Source: Odontocerum albicorne
Taxonomy: Eukaryota; Arthropoda; Insecta; Trichoptera; Odontoceridae
DNA: 64,000 nucleotides
Direction of reading: 5' to 3'
NCBI GenBank assembly: GCA_949825065.1
Contig: OX463842.1
Span: 8,705,539 to 8,769,538, forward strand
Shown here piece after piece: positions 44,186 to 56,639 of this stretch. A model generated the notes under the pieces. That model worked only from the letters and a program-made list of their open reading frames with translations, was not told the origin of the DNA and made no database searches. Each line of letters starts with the position of its first letter. Positions within the stretch are counted from its first letter, which is position 1. The position numbers were made by a program, and so were the translations under genes.

Positions 44186-44399
44186 TATTAATGAATAAAT
44201 CGTCGATCGTTGCTGGGCTTCGTAATCGAGAATCCCCTCGCCATTACAAAGTCAATTCAATTGGAAAGCGAAGCTATGTCGTAGAATTTTTTTTAATAAG
44301 TGAGCCGCTGCACACCAGCAAACTGACCAATCACACAGCTTTACTGGATCCGATGGCACGAAGGGAGATGATCGGAGCACATCGGTATGTTTTTTTCCT

Positions 44400-44575
44400 G
44401 TTTTTGAAAGAATATATATGAACAAAGTCAAGGATATGCTTACACCCCCGAATACTAGGCATAAAAAATGCCTGCGTCATTCGAGGGGAGTAACATAGCG
44501 CGGGGTTCGAACCGACGACCTTCCGCACGGAAGTACAGTGCTTTACCGATCGGCCATGCACCTCGAATAATGAAT
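44400..44575 (-). repeat. tRNA-derived SINE, second family
   Basis: The minus strand reads GGTGCATGGCCGATCGGTAA (A box) and GTCGGTTCGAACCCCGC (B box), then CTCGAATGACGCAGGC. Different head and body from family S. A real tRNA is unlikely because the acceptor stem does not close. Confidence 0.6.
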
Positions 44576-44589
44576 AGAATAAACAAATG

Positions 44590-44800
44590 AACTTACATAC
44601 CATTACGACATATCTCTGATGAAGTAGGCCGAGAGAACAGAGTGGCATACTTTCCTATCTCGATACACACATTCTTTTACATTCATACAACTTCTCAAAC
44701 AACCCCTACGATGTATTCCTTCAAAATATCATTCACTTGATCCAACCTTAATTTTCTTGGTCTTCTTCTCTCACGCCTTTCACTCACATTTGCACTGTAT
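44590..44800 (-). pseudogene. LINE 3' remnant
   Basis: CATACCATTACGACATATCT and a decayed RT C-terminal block, the same family as 4671-4905. Confidence 0.5.
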
Positions 44801-44957
44801 ACTTGTATTTTTATTATTTCTTCATTAATTTTGTAACTTATTATTACTACTGCTTTTTGTGTCTCGATGTAAGTTTAAGACAAAATTTTGTATCTTTTGT
44901 CAATAATTTTAAGTACTTTTATGACTTCGCATATGTTCATTTGTATATAAAAGACAC

Positions 44958-45085
44958 TTCTTCTTCTTTCCAGTGTCTTGTCAGGTCCCCCTAACGTTGG
45001 ATATCACCTGGGAGTAGACATATTTGTCCCCGGCAGCCTGAAAAAGATATCCAACGCCCCTTATGCCAATCCAATCACGTATATT
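44958..45085 (-). pseudogene. LINE (GAA)n family, 3' piece
   Basis: The minus strand reads GGATTGGCATAAGGGGCGTT, then a GCTGCCGGGGACAAATATG block and the GAAGAAGAAG tail. It closely matches the last 130 bp of 13741-14318. Confidence 0.75.
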
Positions 45086-45091
45086 GGGTAT

Positions 45092-45147
45092 TATTTATTT
45101 ATTTAATTAACGACACTGTTGTGTCGTTAATTAAATGAATAAATAAA
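45092..45147. repeat. Long AT-rich hairpin
   Basis: ATTTAATTAACGACAC (45101-45116), loop TGTT, exact complement (45121-45136), continuing as an imperfect TTTA/TAAA stem. Confidence 0.8.
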
Positions 45148-45210
45148 TTAAATAAATAAATTTGTTCCACGCCACCACACTACCCTTTATCAATTAATTA
45201 CATAATGTGT

Positions 45211-45525
45211 CATACTTTGTCACCTCATGTATCACTTGATCCAACCATACTTTGTCACCTCATGTATCACTTGATCCAACCATACTTTGTCACCTCATGT
45301 ATCACTTGATCCAACCATACTTTGTCACCTCATGTATCACTTGATCCAACCATACTTTGTCACCTCATGTATCACTTGATCCAACATTAGTTTGTCACCT
45401 CATGTACCACTTGATCCAACCATACTTTGTCACCTCATGTATCACTTGATCCAACCATACTTTGTCACCTCATGTATCACTTGATCCAACCATATTTTGT
45501 CACCTCATGTATCACTTGATCCAAC
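45211..45525. repeat. 35-bp tandem array, nine copies
   Basis: CATACTTTGTCACCTCATGT plus ATCACTTGATCCAAC, with anchors every 35 bp from 45211 to 45491. Confidence 0.95.
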
Positions 45526-45529
45526 CATA

Positions 45530-46035
45530 CTTTTTTTGTCTTAATCTTTTACATTTACAACGAAACAAAATATTTACTAAATATTATGTTCCATCTTATG
45601 TATTCCTCGCAGCGCATGCATTGTCTCCTTCCAGTATACGTCTCACCCTATACATTGAAATTGAAACTAAATGGCGACGTTATTCTGGATCAAATATTAT
45701 TCTACCTACAAACATGTCTCCCTATCTCTCACCCGGGCCCTTGTTGGTCCCCCCTGGATCTACAGGGGCCGAGGATTGAGGGTCCGCGGTGCAGAGTTGC
45801 ATCGCGAAATGCTCTCATGCTCCTTGCGATTATTCCCGTGACCCGCATTTGCATATTGTGCATTACCCGTTCGGACATCGGCCGGCCACCTGTAGGGTGC
45901 CAAAGTGCCAATACTTCAATCTGGGACACTTGTTGAATCACTTCAATGAAAGTGTATTGAATTTTTTTAAACAAGTATTAATAATAAAATTAAAACAAAT
46001 TTTAAAACATTTAAAAAAGTTTTTTTTATATTCTT
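45530..46035. other. Unassigned, less AT-rich patch
   Basis: Overlapping open frames on both strands (45586-45936 plus, 45729-45974 minus, 45789-46040 plus). The last reads CDYSRDPHLHIVHYPFGHRP, with scattered Cys and His, but I cannot match it to a family. Confidence 0.4.
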
Positions 46036-46205
46036 TATAGTTAAGGCATTAACGTTGTGGAGGTTTAAAGATATTGTAATTTGTTTTTTCAAACACTGTT
46101 TATTCCACTTTTTGTAACGGTATAACCCTACCGGTTTCAAAGCTTTCACCTCATCTTCAGGGGAGCACAAACAAGACTGAATTCAGTTCGAACTGCCAGT
46201 ACATC
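46036..46205 (-). repeat. Penelope-like 3' end
   Basis: The plus strand begins ATAGTTAAGGCATTAACGTT and contains CCGGTTTCAAAGCTTTCACC and GGGGAGCACAAACAAGACT, as in 50328-50722. No endonuclease sequence. Confidence 0.7.
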
Positions 46206-46499
46206 GAGGCGAACGTCTGGTAAACACATATATCCCAAAAATCTCACTTTTGTTTTTAAAATCTTACTTTAATTTTTTTTGAACTTTTACTTAAATAAAA
46301 ATCCTCGTACTATTTGTCAGTATTCTTATACATATTTAATCTATACAAATATTTAACATTTTTGAAAGTCAAGTTTGCGAATATATAATTTAATTATTGC
46401 GAATTATTTCTCCGGTTCAGCGCACCAACGCACCTCGAGACCAGCCGCCGCTGGTCACAACGCATTCTACAAATACATATTACGGTTTTTTTACATAAA

Positions 46500-46720
46500 T
46501 ATATACCGTTTCCCTATCGGAGTAGGCAGATAATACAAGTCACCAAATTTTCCTTTCATAATAATAATGAAAAACATAATTTATGGCGCCGTTTAGAAAG
46601 CCAACTGTTCTCAAAAACATTCCTGCTCGGGACTCAAAACTACTATTTATTAACAGATTAAAAATATTACAAAATAAATATATAAGTTGAGTGTAAGGGT
46701 AGGAAGGTAGTGGTATATAT
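46500..46720 (-). repeat. LINE 3' scrap joined to L2-like 3' end
   Basis: TTTCCCTATCGGAGTAGGCA (about 46508) belongs to the common LINE 3' block. From 46555 the minus strand matches 40600-40838, ending in (ATT)n. Confidence 0.5.
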
Positions 46721-47764
46721 TTCACTTCATCCACATCCATACATATTCGGTTTCTCTGATATTTTAAAATATTTCTTTCTTTCAAAATTTCACGCACTAG
46801 TTTTTTATACGCAACAGTATTTCACGCTACAATATTTTTCTTGGATAGACCGAGTAAATTTTTTTAAATAATTTTGTTGTGTTAACTATTATTATTTTTT
46901 TATTCAAGAACTAAACTTCGTTTAATGTGAAATGAAATAGAATTAAAATCTACATATATCAGCTTTATTATATTTATTGAATTATCGTGAGTTTAAGAGC
47001 GTGGTCACCCTAAATTTGACACCGGACACTGCGAACTCTTAGTCATACTCCTATTTACCTTTTTAATGATCGCAATGCATTTCCTTTGTTCCATTCCTGG
47101 ACACAAAGGGTCCGCATGCAATATTAATCTGTTTGCATTAACTTCAGACAAAAACAACGTTCGGTGACGTGGCAAGGTTGAAGAATGGCGAACTAGAGTC
47201 GGTTCCTCCATAACTATTCACTAATCCTTTTCGGTCATACCTTGAAAATGTGCGACACAATACTTATGATTAATTTGTGTGTAACGTATTTAGCACTTTG
47301 GCTATTTGCTTTTATAACAAAACTGACCGTTGTTCCAATGCACCTGAAGTATTATAAAGCCACTAAAACCTGCGTTGAATTGTTTTCAAATTGACTCTTG
47401 AATGTTTGGTTAACTTAATTAATTTGCTGTTATGTTCGTTTATAAAGCTTCTTATCAAAAATAGTTTTTTTACTGCTAAAAATATTTAACGTGTGTATAT
47501 TAAGCAACAAACAAGCTAAACCCCACGCTTACTGTTCTCCACGTGGTGTCCGTTCGCAAAATCAATCAGTTTTGTCATTTTAAGTGTTAGCTTACTTCTT
47601 TGAAAGTTGTTAGATAAGACAATGTCTGGAAGCTAGTGATTTTGGTCTCTTTGTCGAAGATTTCACCTCAGTGAAATATGCATAAAGGAGATGCGAATGT
47701 AAATCTTACTGGTGACTAAGAAGGCAATACGTGACATAGATAATCATATATAGTATTGCATTAC
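46721..47764. other. Unassigned stretch
   Basis: The 68-residue minus frame at 47005-47211 has no recognised features. Nothing else is supported. Confidence 0.35.
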
Positions 47765-47935
47765 ATTTTCAGTGTATACAATATACCCTGGCGGGTTTAT
47801 TGTAATGTTGCGATCCATCCAGAAAGATATTAAAGAGGTCTGAAAAGAAAATCAGGCTGACACTCTTTTTTAAAAAATCAATACCACCTCCATATCAAAA
47901 TATAAGTGTCTTACCAACTAGGCAGTACATTTGAT
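47765..47935 (-). repeat. SINE family S, decayed
   Basis: The minus strand retains CCTAGTTGGTAAGACACTTA at the head and ACCCGCCAGGGTATATTG at the tail. Confidence 0.55.
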
Positions 47936-49934
47936 CGACTAAAATTTTAGTTCATTATAGTTTTTATACTCGTATCATTTTATGAAACAATTTTGATCAT
48001 ATATGAAAGATGGATAGATTGACATCTTCTATGTTATATTTACCATCAAAATTGTTTGGCTTGTCAAAATAATTCGTTTTCAATTTTAATATGCATAGAC
48101 ATGCGTATTTACAAAAAAATATTAAACCTGCGAATTAAATAATAAGCTAACCTAAATCCTACATTCGCAAGAAATATAAATATAGTTTAATATGTATATT
48201 TTTGTGTCAATTTCGTTTTGTACAATGTTATGAAGTCCATCGATATATTTCTTTAAAAATCTTAAAATATACGAGTATATTAGATTTGGGTTATATCTTT
48301 CTACAACTATGATATGTGTATTGAATTGTATAATACTTTCGATGTATACAACTTGGTGGGCTTATCGCCATGTGGCAATCTCTTTATTTACATATTTGAT
48401 AGAAAATGTAAGAAATGAGATTTTTCTTTGACGTCATTATACCTCTATTCAGAATTTGTTAAAAAAAAACATTTTGGTTTTACTAAAAAAACAGCACAAA
48501 TTCCAAAAACTTCGATCTCCAATTTGCTAGAAATTTAAATCGAAGATCTGTGAGAAAACTTATAATAAAAATAACTTAATTAACAATGTTATTAGGACAA
48601 ATACCTATATATGGTAAGATCGAACATTTTATAAAACCCAAATATTGTTCAAGAAAACATTAAAAGTAAAAAATTATCTTAATCCGAAATAACCATTTTT
48701 ATTTAATATTAAACTTATTTAATTCTAAAGAAGACACCAATATGCATAAAAGAATTTCTAATTTAAGTAATTTATTCGTTTAGTAACATTCAAAGTATTA
48801 TTTTTAACGGTATAAAATTATGTTGCTGAACATTTTTACCAAAATCTTTTCCATATGGTCAACAAAATTTGTTATCTGCATTCAAAATACACTATTTCCG
48901 CAAGGTCTTTCCTCTTAAAACCTGTCTCCGCATTATTGACAATGCAACATCGGATGTTAGTTAAATTTAACGGTCTTCTGACACAAATTTAGAAGAGTTG
49001 ATAATAATAATTCTTATAGTGAAATCTCTTTCGTTATGGTCAGTCACTTCTATTCGCAATATGAATTATACCCGATAGAAGTTCACACAGTTGGGTCATT
49101 CTCATGCGGAGTCTAGGGATCCTGTTTGGGTGTATCAGACCGGATTTTCAAAATCACCAGAGATCATAGGTCAGCGCATAGGGCCCTTTGGAACTGACCG
49201 GTGTTGGATTGCTAAAATGCAGAACTTTCTTTCATCCTTTTAATAATACATCGTGCATTTTATAAGAACTAACGATTTTTTAACGGTTACCGTTAATGCA
49301 TTAGTTATTCCGAGACAAGTTTGTAGAATTTTAGTTAGCAAGATCTTGCGAAACGAAAAAAATTCTTTCTATTTTAAGTGGTTTATTCAAATATAATAAT
49401 GTCTCTGGTGATATTTTATAACACAATTTTTAAAATGCATTTTATGTGAAAAAAAAACTATTCAACATACATATTTTACGAGTATTTATAAAATAGAATT
49501 AGTTACATTCGATTTATAAAATGAATTTACGTAACACTTTGACGTATAAACTAATTCTTGCTTTACATTTTTTAAATTAACTTTCAAATTGACTACATTT
49601 CCTTTACTATGTGAATCCGTATTAAACTGGGCATTTTTCAAGTAAATCAATATTGTAGATACTACTAAGGCCGGATATACACTCAAACATACATATACAC
49701 AAATAAATGCATCAGAATGTTGGAGTGACCAAAGTTGTACAATACTCATGACGGGCTGTATTCATATATTAATTTTATCATTGATTTTTTAAAATCTTTT
49801 ATCTCTAACTTGAATGGTTTTGAAAACAAATAAAAAATTCTTCTCTCTTTTCACATGTGAAGCTCATACTCGGCTTCATTTTTTAGCATTAAATATAACA
49901 TTTCTTGAAAACTATGTGCATTTATAAGATTACA
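47936..49934. other. Unassigned AT-rich stretch
   Basis: A SINE tail scrap at about 48340-48390, octamers at 47967-47974, 48270-48277 and 49477-49484, and a palindrome TTAACGGTTACCGTTAA at 49280-49296. No gene. Confidence 0.4.
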
Positions 49935-49935
49935 A

Positions 49936-50030
49936 CCTCCGTGGCCTAGTTGGTGAGGAACTTGACTTCCACTCGATGGTTTCGGTTTCAATTCCCAAAA
50001 AATAAAAAAGGGTCCCAGTTAAGTCGAGTT
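49936..50030 (+). repeat. SINE family S, 5' part
   Basis: ACCTCCGTGGCCTAGTTGGT with a decayed B box (GGTTTCAATTCCC) and the body GGGTCCCAGTT. The tail is missing. Confidence 0.6.
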
Positions 50031-50327
50031 CGTCTCGTTGTAATACTCGCATGCTAAAAGTGAACGAGTATTGTTTCGTCTTTACACGTGGTAGAATTAC
50101 CACGCATTACGATGACGAACTTCAACTTACGTGCATCTAAGCCCCAAAGTACGATTGAAGGAACCGAAAATAATGTATCCCGGCCACCATGCAAAAAAGT
50201 AATTATTTTATAAGGTATTTTTCAAGTTTAGCAATATAATCCGCAAAGCAAAATTATTACTTAAAAAGCATTTCCGGAAGTAGTTCATGGATGAAAAGAT
50301 TTAATTACGGATATAGTCTCATTTTTG

Positions 50328-50722
50328 TTGTTTATAGTTAAGGCATTAATGTTGTGGAGGTTTAAAGACATTGTAATTTATTTTTATGAAACACTGTTTA
50401 TTCCACTTTTTTGTAACGGTATAACCCTACCGGTTTCAAGGTTTTCACCTCATCTTCAGGGGAGCACAAACAAGACTAAATGCTGTTCGAACTGGTACCG
50501 ATATACACGCTTCAACGGCTGGGGGCTGAGGGGTGAGGGAGGCATGGGACGATTTCGGCCAAGAGCGGAGAGATTTTTGGGATATAACTGTTCAACAGAT
50601 GTTCGGATCGATGTACTGACTTAGAAATTTCTAGGGCCTCTAATCTGTCCAATTTATTTCCGTTACTACTGATATGTAAGAATTTAGCATCATCGATAGA
50701 AAAAGTATGGTTTTCACGGTGA
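50328..50722 (-). pseudogene. Penelope-like element, truncated copy
   Basis: A close relative of 7145-7592 that stops within the endonuclease C-terminus (KLDRLEALEISK region present, IGKTGR part absent). The flanks CTCATTTTTG (50318-50327) and CTTATTTTTG (50723-50732) fit a 10-bp duplication with one change. A plus-strand 99-codon frame over it is a shadow. Confidence 0.7.
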
Positions 50723-50744
50723 CTTATTTTTGCCTAAAACATTT

Positions 50745-51110
50745 ATCACAGTATTGTAGTACCAACATTCGTCTATGGAAGTGAAACGTGAACGTGGAAT
50801 AAGACTAAAATGAGCCGAATAAATGCTGTAGAAAAGTGTGCACTAAGGAGGATACATAGGGTGACAATGTATGACAGAATATGTGATCAGGAATGAATAT
50901 GAACTTGCTGGCTGATGTTTTAAGTAAGATTAAGAAGTAAGTAAGAAGTACTCTGAGATGGTTTGGGTATATAGAATAAATTAATGTAGAAAGACCAATA
51001 ACACAATATACACATACTCGTATAATGCAAGAGTAGAAGGCGTGATAGAGGATTGTAGCATGAATTGACATCCTCTGGATTAGAGGCTGACTGCTCACAA
51101 TGAAGACTTT
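50745..51110 (+). pseudogene. LINE RT C-terminal remnant
   Basis: FVYGSET-like and RINAVEKCALRRIHRV-like blocks, then a LRWFGY block, are readable on the plus strand with frame breaks. A TACTCGTA octamer lies at 51015-51022. Confidence 0.6.
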
Positions 51111-51177
51111 GAACTAACATTTTTTTCTACTAATTCGAGAATTCGCCATCGTAAAATAAACAACGAAAAGACCTAAA

Positions 51178-51640
51178 ACTTTAGGTGACGTCTAATAAAC
51201 TTTAGATGACGTCTAATAAACTTTAGGTGACATCTAATAAACTTTAGGTGACGTCTAATAAACTTTAAATGACGTCTTATAAACTTTAGATGACGTCTAA
51301 TAAACTTTAGGTGACGTCTAATAAACTTTAGATGACGTCTAATAAACTTTAGGTGATGTCTAATAAACTTTAGATGTCGTCTAATAAACTTTAGGTTACG
51401 TCTAATAAACTTTAGATGACGTCTTTTAAACTTTAGGTAACGTCTAATAAACTTTAGGTGACGTCTAATAAACTTTAGGTGACGTCTAATAAACTTTAGA
51501 TGACGTCTAATAAACTTTAGATGACGTCTATTAAACTTTAGGTGACGTCTAATAAACTTTAGGTGACGTCTAATAAACTTTAGGTGACGTCTAATAAAAT
51601 GTAGATGACGTCTAATAAGCTTTAGGTGACGTCTAATAAA
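51178..51640. repeat. 21-bp tandem array, 22 copies
   Basis: Unit ACTTTAGGTGACGTCTAATAA with point changes, a near-exact multiple of 21. It begins directly after LINE debris. Confidence 0.95.
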
Positions 51641-52214
51641 CCGAGCTTGTGGGGGAGAGAAAAGCCTAAAGAAGGGCTATTCATCAATCAGGTTTAAATA
51701 CTAATGGGGTTGTAATACAAGAAATGATTATGACATTGGCATACGTAGAGTGATTTTTGATCGCCAAATTACACTAGGGGGATAAATAAACGTAAATGCA
51801 AGTACATAGTGTATTAGTTCCATGAAGGAGCTTTTGATCGATATTAAATTAAAATTTCATTAATGATGGGCAGAAATTACGGCTGAAAATAGTCATAAAA
51901 TGTCCACATTACTAAGAAAATTGTCTCCAGTGACGTAACAAGTTAACCGTTTTATTGATTATTAAAAAAAACAGCAATAACGCGTCAAAAATTACGGAAG
52001 GTAGTAGCGCTTAGTGCCTTTCTTCATCTTTCACAACACATTAAGCCTTAAGTTCATATTCATCCCTAATCACTTCATTCCGTATTCTGTCATACATTTT
52101 TAATTAACCAATTATATACGTTTTTTGGTTGGATCATTTATATATACATGTATGCGATTAATTATATGTTTAATTGAATGCTCAATAAATTAATTGACTG
52201 TCACAATTTTTTTC
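51641..52214. other. Unassigned stretch with LINE scrap
   Basis: About 52025-52115 matches minus-strand LINE RT debris (CATATTCATCCCTAATCACT). Otherwise nothing. Confidence 0.4.
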
Positions 52215-53010
52215 TTCTTCTTATTTTAGGCCTGTTGGCCTGTTATGGTCCTGCATCATTGTTTGTCTCTTGTGACGTCGACTGCCAGCTGTCTTTCCAT
52301 ATTTTGGAAGGTCGTCCTGGAGGTCTACTTGCTTGGGGGATACTGTCCCTGGCCATTCTTACGGCTCTTGGTTCCGCCATTCTGGATACGTGTTCGTTTC
52401 AGAACCTTCTTCTCTGTCGTCCCCATCTGACAATATCTTCAACTTCGCACGTCCTTCGGATTTCTGTGTTTCGTACTCTATCACGAAGGGTTTTGCCAGC
52501 GATACTCCTGAGTACCTTAATTTCGCTGGTTCGAAGGAGATTTTTGGTTCTGACAGTGTCGGCTCTGGACTCTATGATGTATGTCATTATGGGGCGGACA
52601 CAGGTCTTGTATATCCTCACCTTGCTTTGGATGTTCATATACTTGTTATTCCAGATAGTGTTCTTTAGACATCCGGAAATATTGTAGCTGCGGCCTTTTG
52701 TGATTGTTCAAGCACTTCACCATAGAAGTCATTATTACACATTATGCTAAAACCCAAGTATTTAAATTTTGTTACTTGTTCAATTGGTGTGTCTTTGATC
52801 GCCACACTGCATCCAACTTGCTATCTGGCTAGAGTCATGCATTTAGTCTTGCTGATGGAGATAGACATGTTGTATTTTTTGGAAGCAGTGTGGAATCGAT
52901 GTAGCATTTGTTGCAGGTCTTCCTCTGATTCGCCTATGATGGTGGCATCGACAGCATAGCATATTATGTTTAGCACATTATCGCCCATCTTGTATCCCAG
53001 GTTAAGGTCG
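52215..53010 (-). pseudogene. LINE reverse transcriptase, palm to C-terminus
   Basis: The minus strand reads NIICYAVDATIIGESEEDLQ, where the catalytic YADD has become YAVD. It continues with NMSISISKTKCMTL, FKYLGF and, in another frame, MNIQSKVRIYKTCVRPIMTY and LLRTSEIKVLRSIAGKTLRD. The order is that of a LINE polymerase from the YADD motif onward. Frameshifts, stops and the changed catalytic residue make it non-functional. Three plus-strand frames of 61-169 codons over it are shadows. Confidence 0.85.
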
Positions 53011-53434
53011 GCAACTTATTTTATCAAATAATTTGTTAAATTCAAATGAAAATAATTTGCACAGCACTGCATGCAGGGTAAACAAAAATTTCTGAAGACA
53101 CGATAGGTTTTCTTTCATTCGTCAAATCGTTTGATATATTATTCGTCCTTTCGATTTATTCCTGTTTTTAAAGATAAACAAAATTGTAACATCATAAATA
53201 TTTCCTATTCATCTAGTGCGAGTATATCCTTTGAAACCCGTACCAAAAGACAAATAATATTTGTGAATTCAAAAATATCAAGGGTAGTTTAGTTTTCAGA
53301 TAAATTTTTTATTTTTTTTATTTAATTATTTTCACCAATTTGTGGAAAATAAAAACTGTTGAAAATGGTTTCGTAAAAAGATATAAATCCGTCACTTCAC
53401 CTATGTTTATGGTTCATGATTTTCGAATTTCAGT

Positions 53435-53815
53435 GAAAATACATACATATCATCACGCCGTATCTCTTGCGGCGTAGGCAGAGAGAACAAATCTTCAAAC
53501 TTTCGATCCAAGCACACAACAATCGCCTTCTCTACATTCATTCAACTCGTCTTGCACAATCTTCTTTTATTCATACTTCTCACTTTACCTTCTTTCAAAA
53601 TCTGGTCCTTTTGGTCTAACCACATTTTTTCGGTATTCCTCTTCCACGCACGTCTTGCACTTCTGACTTGTATTCTCGTTTATTCATTTCTTCATCATTC
53701 ATTCTCTCCACATGTCCAAACTATCTTAAAGCTCCTTTCTATATCTTACTTAAAACATCGTTTTTATCCATGCACTCATTTCTGATGTATTTATTCTAGT
53801 GAAAATGATGATGGT
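53435..53815 (-). pseudogene. LINE 3' remnant
   Basis: CATCACGCCGTATCTCTTGC block and decayed RT C-terminal coding, as at 4671-4905. A shorter related scrap follows at about 53845-53920. Confidence 0.5.
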
Positions 53816-53919
53816 AAAAAATGTAATTACGTATAGATATAACTTAACACCGTTTTTCTTTTAAGTTAGGCAAAAATAAGAGAGTGTAAGACTTTCCTAA
53901 CACAACAATACCTTCGATT

Positions 53920-54534
53920 GAAATATATGTTGATTAAATTCACTGAAAATAAAATTTGTCTAGATTTTAATTTAGTGAAAATAAAATGTGTTTTGATTTA
54001 TATTTACTGAAAATACTGTTTTGAGCGTCATCGTAATCTTAATCATAGAAATGTAGAAACTAACTAAAATATGAATTATAAAAATAATACTTCTAATTCC
54101 GTCTAGTGCCATTGCATGTGAGAACAGTTGAAACCTTAACACGAAACACTTGTCAAATGACCTTTAAATTTAAGCCATTAGTAAAGAAAAAAGCCAGTCT
54201 TTTCTAAGGAAAACTTAACTACCTTGGGCCCTTTCCTTAGCTGAAAAATAAACAGAATACAGCCTTTTCGCTTTTTGTCCAATTTGATATTTGCTCAAGA
54301 ATTCTCGCACGCTAACATTTCAGTTCGCTACTGTGGATTTTATAATATTTATTTAGTTCCATAAACAGTATTAATAAACTGCCCATACATTTTTTTATTT
54401 AAACATTTTGTTATTGTAAATAAATATTTTTATTCATAAACTTACATACGAAATAATAATCTATGTTGAATGTTCTCAGAATGTAGCGAAACAATGCATG
54501 CCGCTTTTTTAAATAAATTAGAAGAGGTGTTTAT
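53920..54534. other. Unassigned AT-rich stretch
   Basis: Short direct repeats of GATTTTAATTTAGTGAAAAT type near 53940-54010. No gene. Confidence 0.35.
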
Positions 54535-54542
54535 ATTTTAGG

Positions 54543-55187
54543 CAGCGCTTCCCAATCTAATTGAATCACGGGACCCTTTTACATTTTGTACGATATAACA
54601 GAACCCTTTTACATTTTGTACAATATAACGGAATCTCTTAAATATATCAGCGTGGAATTTGAAAAAGCGTCTTGATGTGGAACAAAAATCTTAATTCTAC
54701 ATTAAATAATTTTTTATATTTTTATTGGTATTTACATGTTTCAAAGGATAATGAAAACTATTTTTTTATAAAACAATGTGGTGAGCATATTGCCATGTGG
54801 AATCTCTTCCAGCCAACCACACAAACATCCTATAAATAAGTGCAGCCGTCCTGTATACGTGACTGTCTATTATAAGGTTTTACTTTTAATTAAATCATGA
54901 TTATGGTAAACTTGGTTTTCATTTAAACACTGAGCGTAACCAATCACAGGCGTTTCCTAGTATTTAGGTAGGTAGGTGCGGTAGTGTACAGTCTATGTAA
55001 TAAGCAAGATCTGGATTATAATATTAAGACTGTTTAGTACACAAACTGTATAGTAAAATCAATCTAATTCAAATATTATTTCGTCCGCCAAATATGACAC
55101 ATAACATATGTAACATATAGCATCTATAATGTGTATTTTTTCCCACGGAACCCAAGAAGTCCGCATAATCCCATTTGACAAACGCTG
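54543..55187. mobile_element. hAT-like MITE with exact 8-bp target duplication
   Basis: ATTTTAGG at 54535-54542 and 55188-55195. The ends CAGCGCTTCCCAA and (inward from the right) CAGCGTTTGTCAAA are alike, and GGGACCC / GGGTTCC motifs lie just inside, as in many hAT ends. 645 bp, no coding. A SINE tail scrap is at 54775-54840. Confidence 0.8.
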
Positions 55188-55195
55188 ATTTTAGG

Positions 55196-56639
55196 TGTTT
55201 CGACTCCAAATCTCTTAATTAAATGTCCAATCGTCAGAACTTGTCCACGAAGGAGTATATGATAGTGTCAAATTGTAGACGAGTTATTTAAATGCAAAAA
55301 ATACAATCAAGAGGCATAAATAATAATTTGAATTGTAGAGGAGTATTTTAAAGATTTTTCCCATAAATTTAAGAGCTGTTACAAAAAAAATTTTAAATAC
55401 GAGTATTAATATTAAAACTTATTTTCAGGCTTTTTAAGGTACTAAAATTTTAATTGCCTTTTATTGTTAAGATCAAGTATTTAATTGGTTAAATAAGTAA
55501 ACAATTTTCAAGAAATTAAGTAATTATGTCGTAGATTATTTTTTAAATTATCCAAATAGCAAAGATACATTATTCAACGAATATATTTACCATATTTAAT
55601 CCTAAACTTCAAGCCTTAACTTGTATCTTAACTCTCTACCCGTATATTCGCCATATAAGGCAATAAGTGCCCGAATCTCTCCTATCCCCCGCCGCTCTGC
55701 AGCATCCCTCTCCTCGCCCGAAGAACCTGTTCTGAACCGACACATTAAACAGAACAGGCCACAGTGGATTTTTTTTCTTATTTTCTCGTCTTATTTTCTT
55801 TCCAGGCGGTCTCAGCCAGTGTGTCAGTTAGCGCATGCATACGACCGCATACACTTGCAACGACATCCAGGGCCGTTCCAATGTTACAGTGTAATTCGTG
55901 TTGAGATATAGAGCGTTATTTTAAAAAGTTTTCGTTATTTTCCTATTTTATGGTATCACACTTATGCACAGGTCTAACAATATAAGATGATGCTAACATC
56001 GTAAATGTGAGTTTTCTAGGACGGAGTGGCATTTAAAACTATTGTATAATTAGTCGATGTTGTATAAACAAGGTCTCTAAACTACAAAAAGACATATTTT
56101 TTCCATTAATTTGATTAAATGGGTATACATGACACATCCGGTGGGTTTGTTTCTATACAGCAAACAGTATTCGTTTAAATTAAAATTAAAATAAACAAAT
56201 ATATGACCAATCTCTAAACAAAACTGATAGAAGCAGAAAAAATCTATTCGTTCTAGAATAAGGAAGGGGGAACGAAAGAAAATGAATATGAAAATATATT
56301 CTGAGAAATTGAATATTGTTTCAATTATTTCTTAAACGTAAATAAGGATGGTGCACATCATCTCTAGAAAGTTTTTTCCACAGATGCGCTGAGTGAACCA
56401 CAAATGAGGATATTTAAAATGACTTGTAGGGGGATGCTATGCCTGGGAGTCTCTCATCGTCTAGTCGAAGAGAACGTCCGTAATATAACAATCTAAAGTA
56501 TAAAACATATATAGGTATATTAAACAGGCTCGTAAAGCCAATCACTAAAATAAATGTATTTTTTTATTGTACGAGTATATGACATAATGACTAACTACCA
56601 TTTAATATTTAAACATAATTCCAGTTCAACTCTATTAAA
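55196..56639. other. Unassigned stretch
   Basis: Octamers at 55398-55405 and 56570-56577. A 96-codon plus frame at 55621-55911, in a less AT-rich patch, has no recognisable domain. Confidence 0.4.

Noticed and set aside
44500..44570. Possible tRNA gene on the minus strand
   Set aside because: Boxes are good but there is no cloverleaf acceptor pairing; read as a second SINE family.
45586..46040. Overlapping open frames on both strands as a host gene
   Set aside because: Frames overlap each other, have no family match and lie in a less AT-rich patch where stops are rarer.
51178..51640. Array of CRE-like TGACGTCT sites as an enhancer
   Set aside because: A 21-bp tandem repeat gives the motif by copying; no gene lies nearby.
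52178..52687. 169-codon plus-strand hydrophobic frame
   Set aside because: It is the antisense shadow of a recognisable minus-strand LINE reverse transcriptase.
55621..55911. 96-codon plus-strand frame
   Set aside because: No domain, start context or neighbour supports it; it coincides with a less AT-rich patch.
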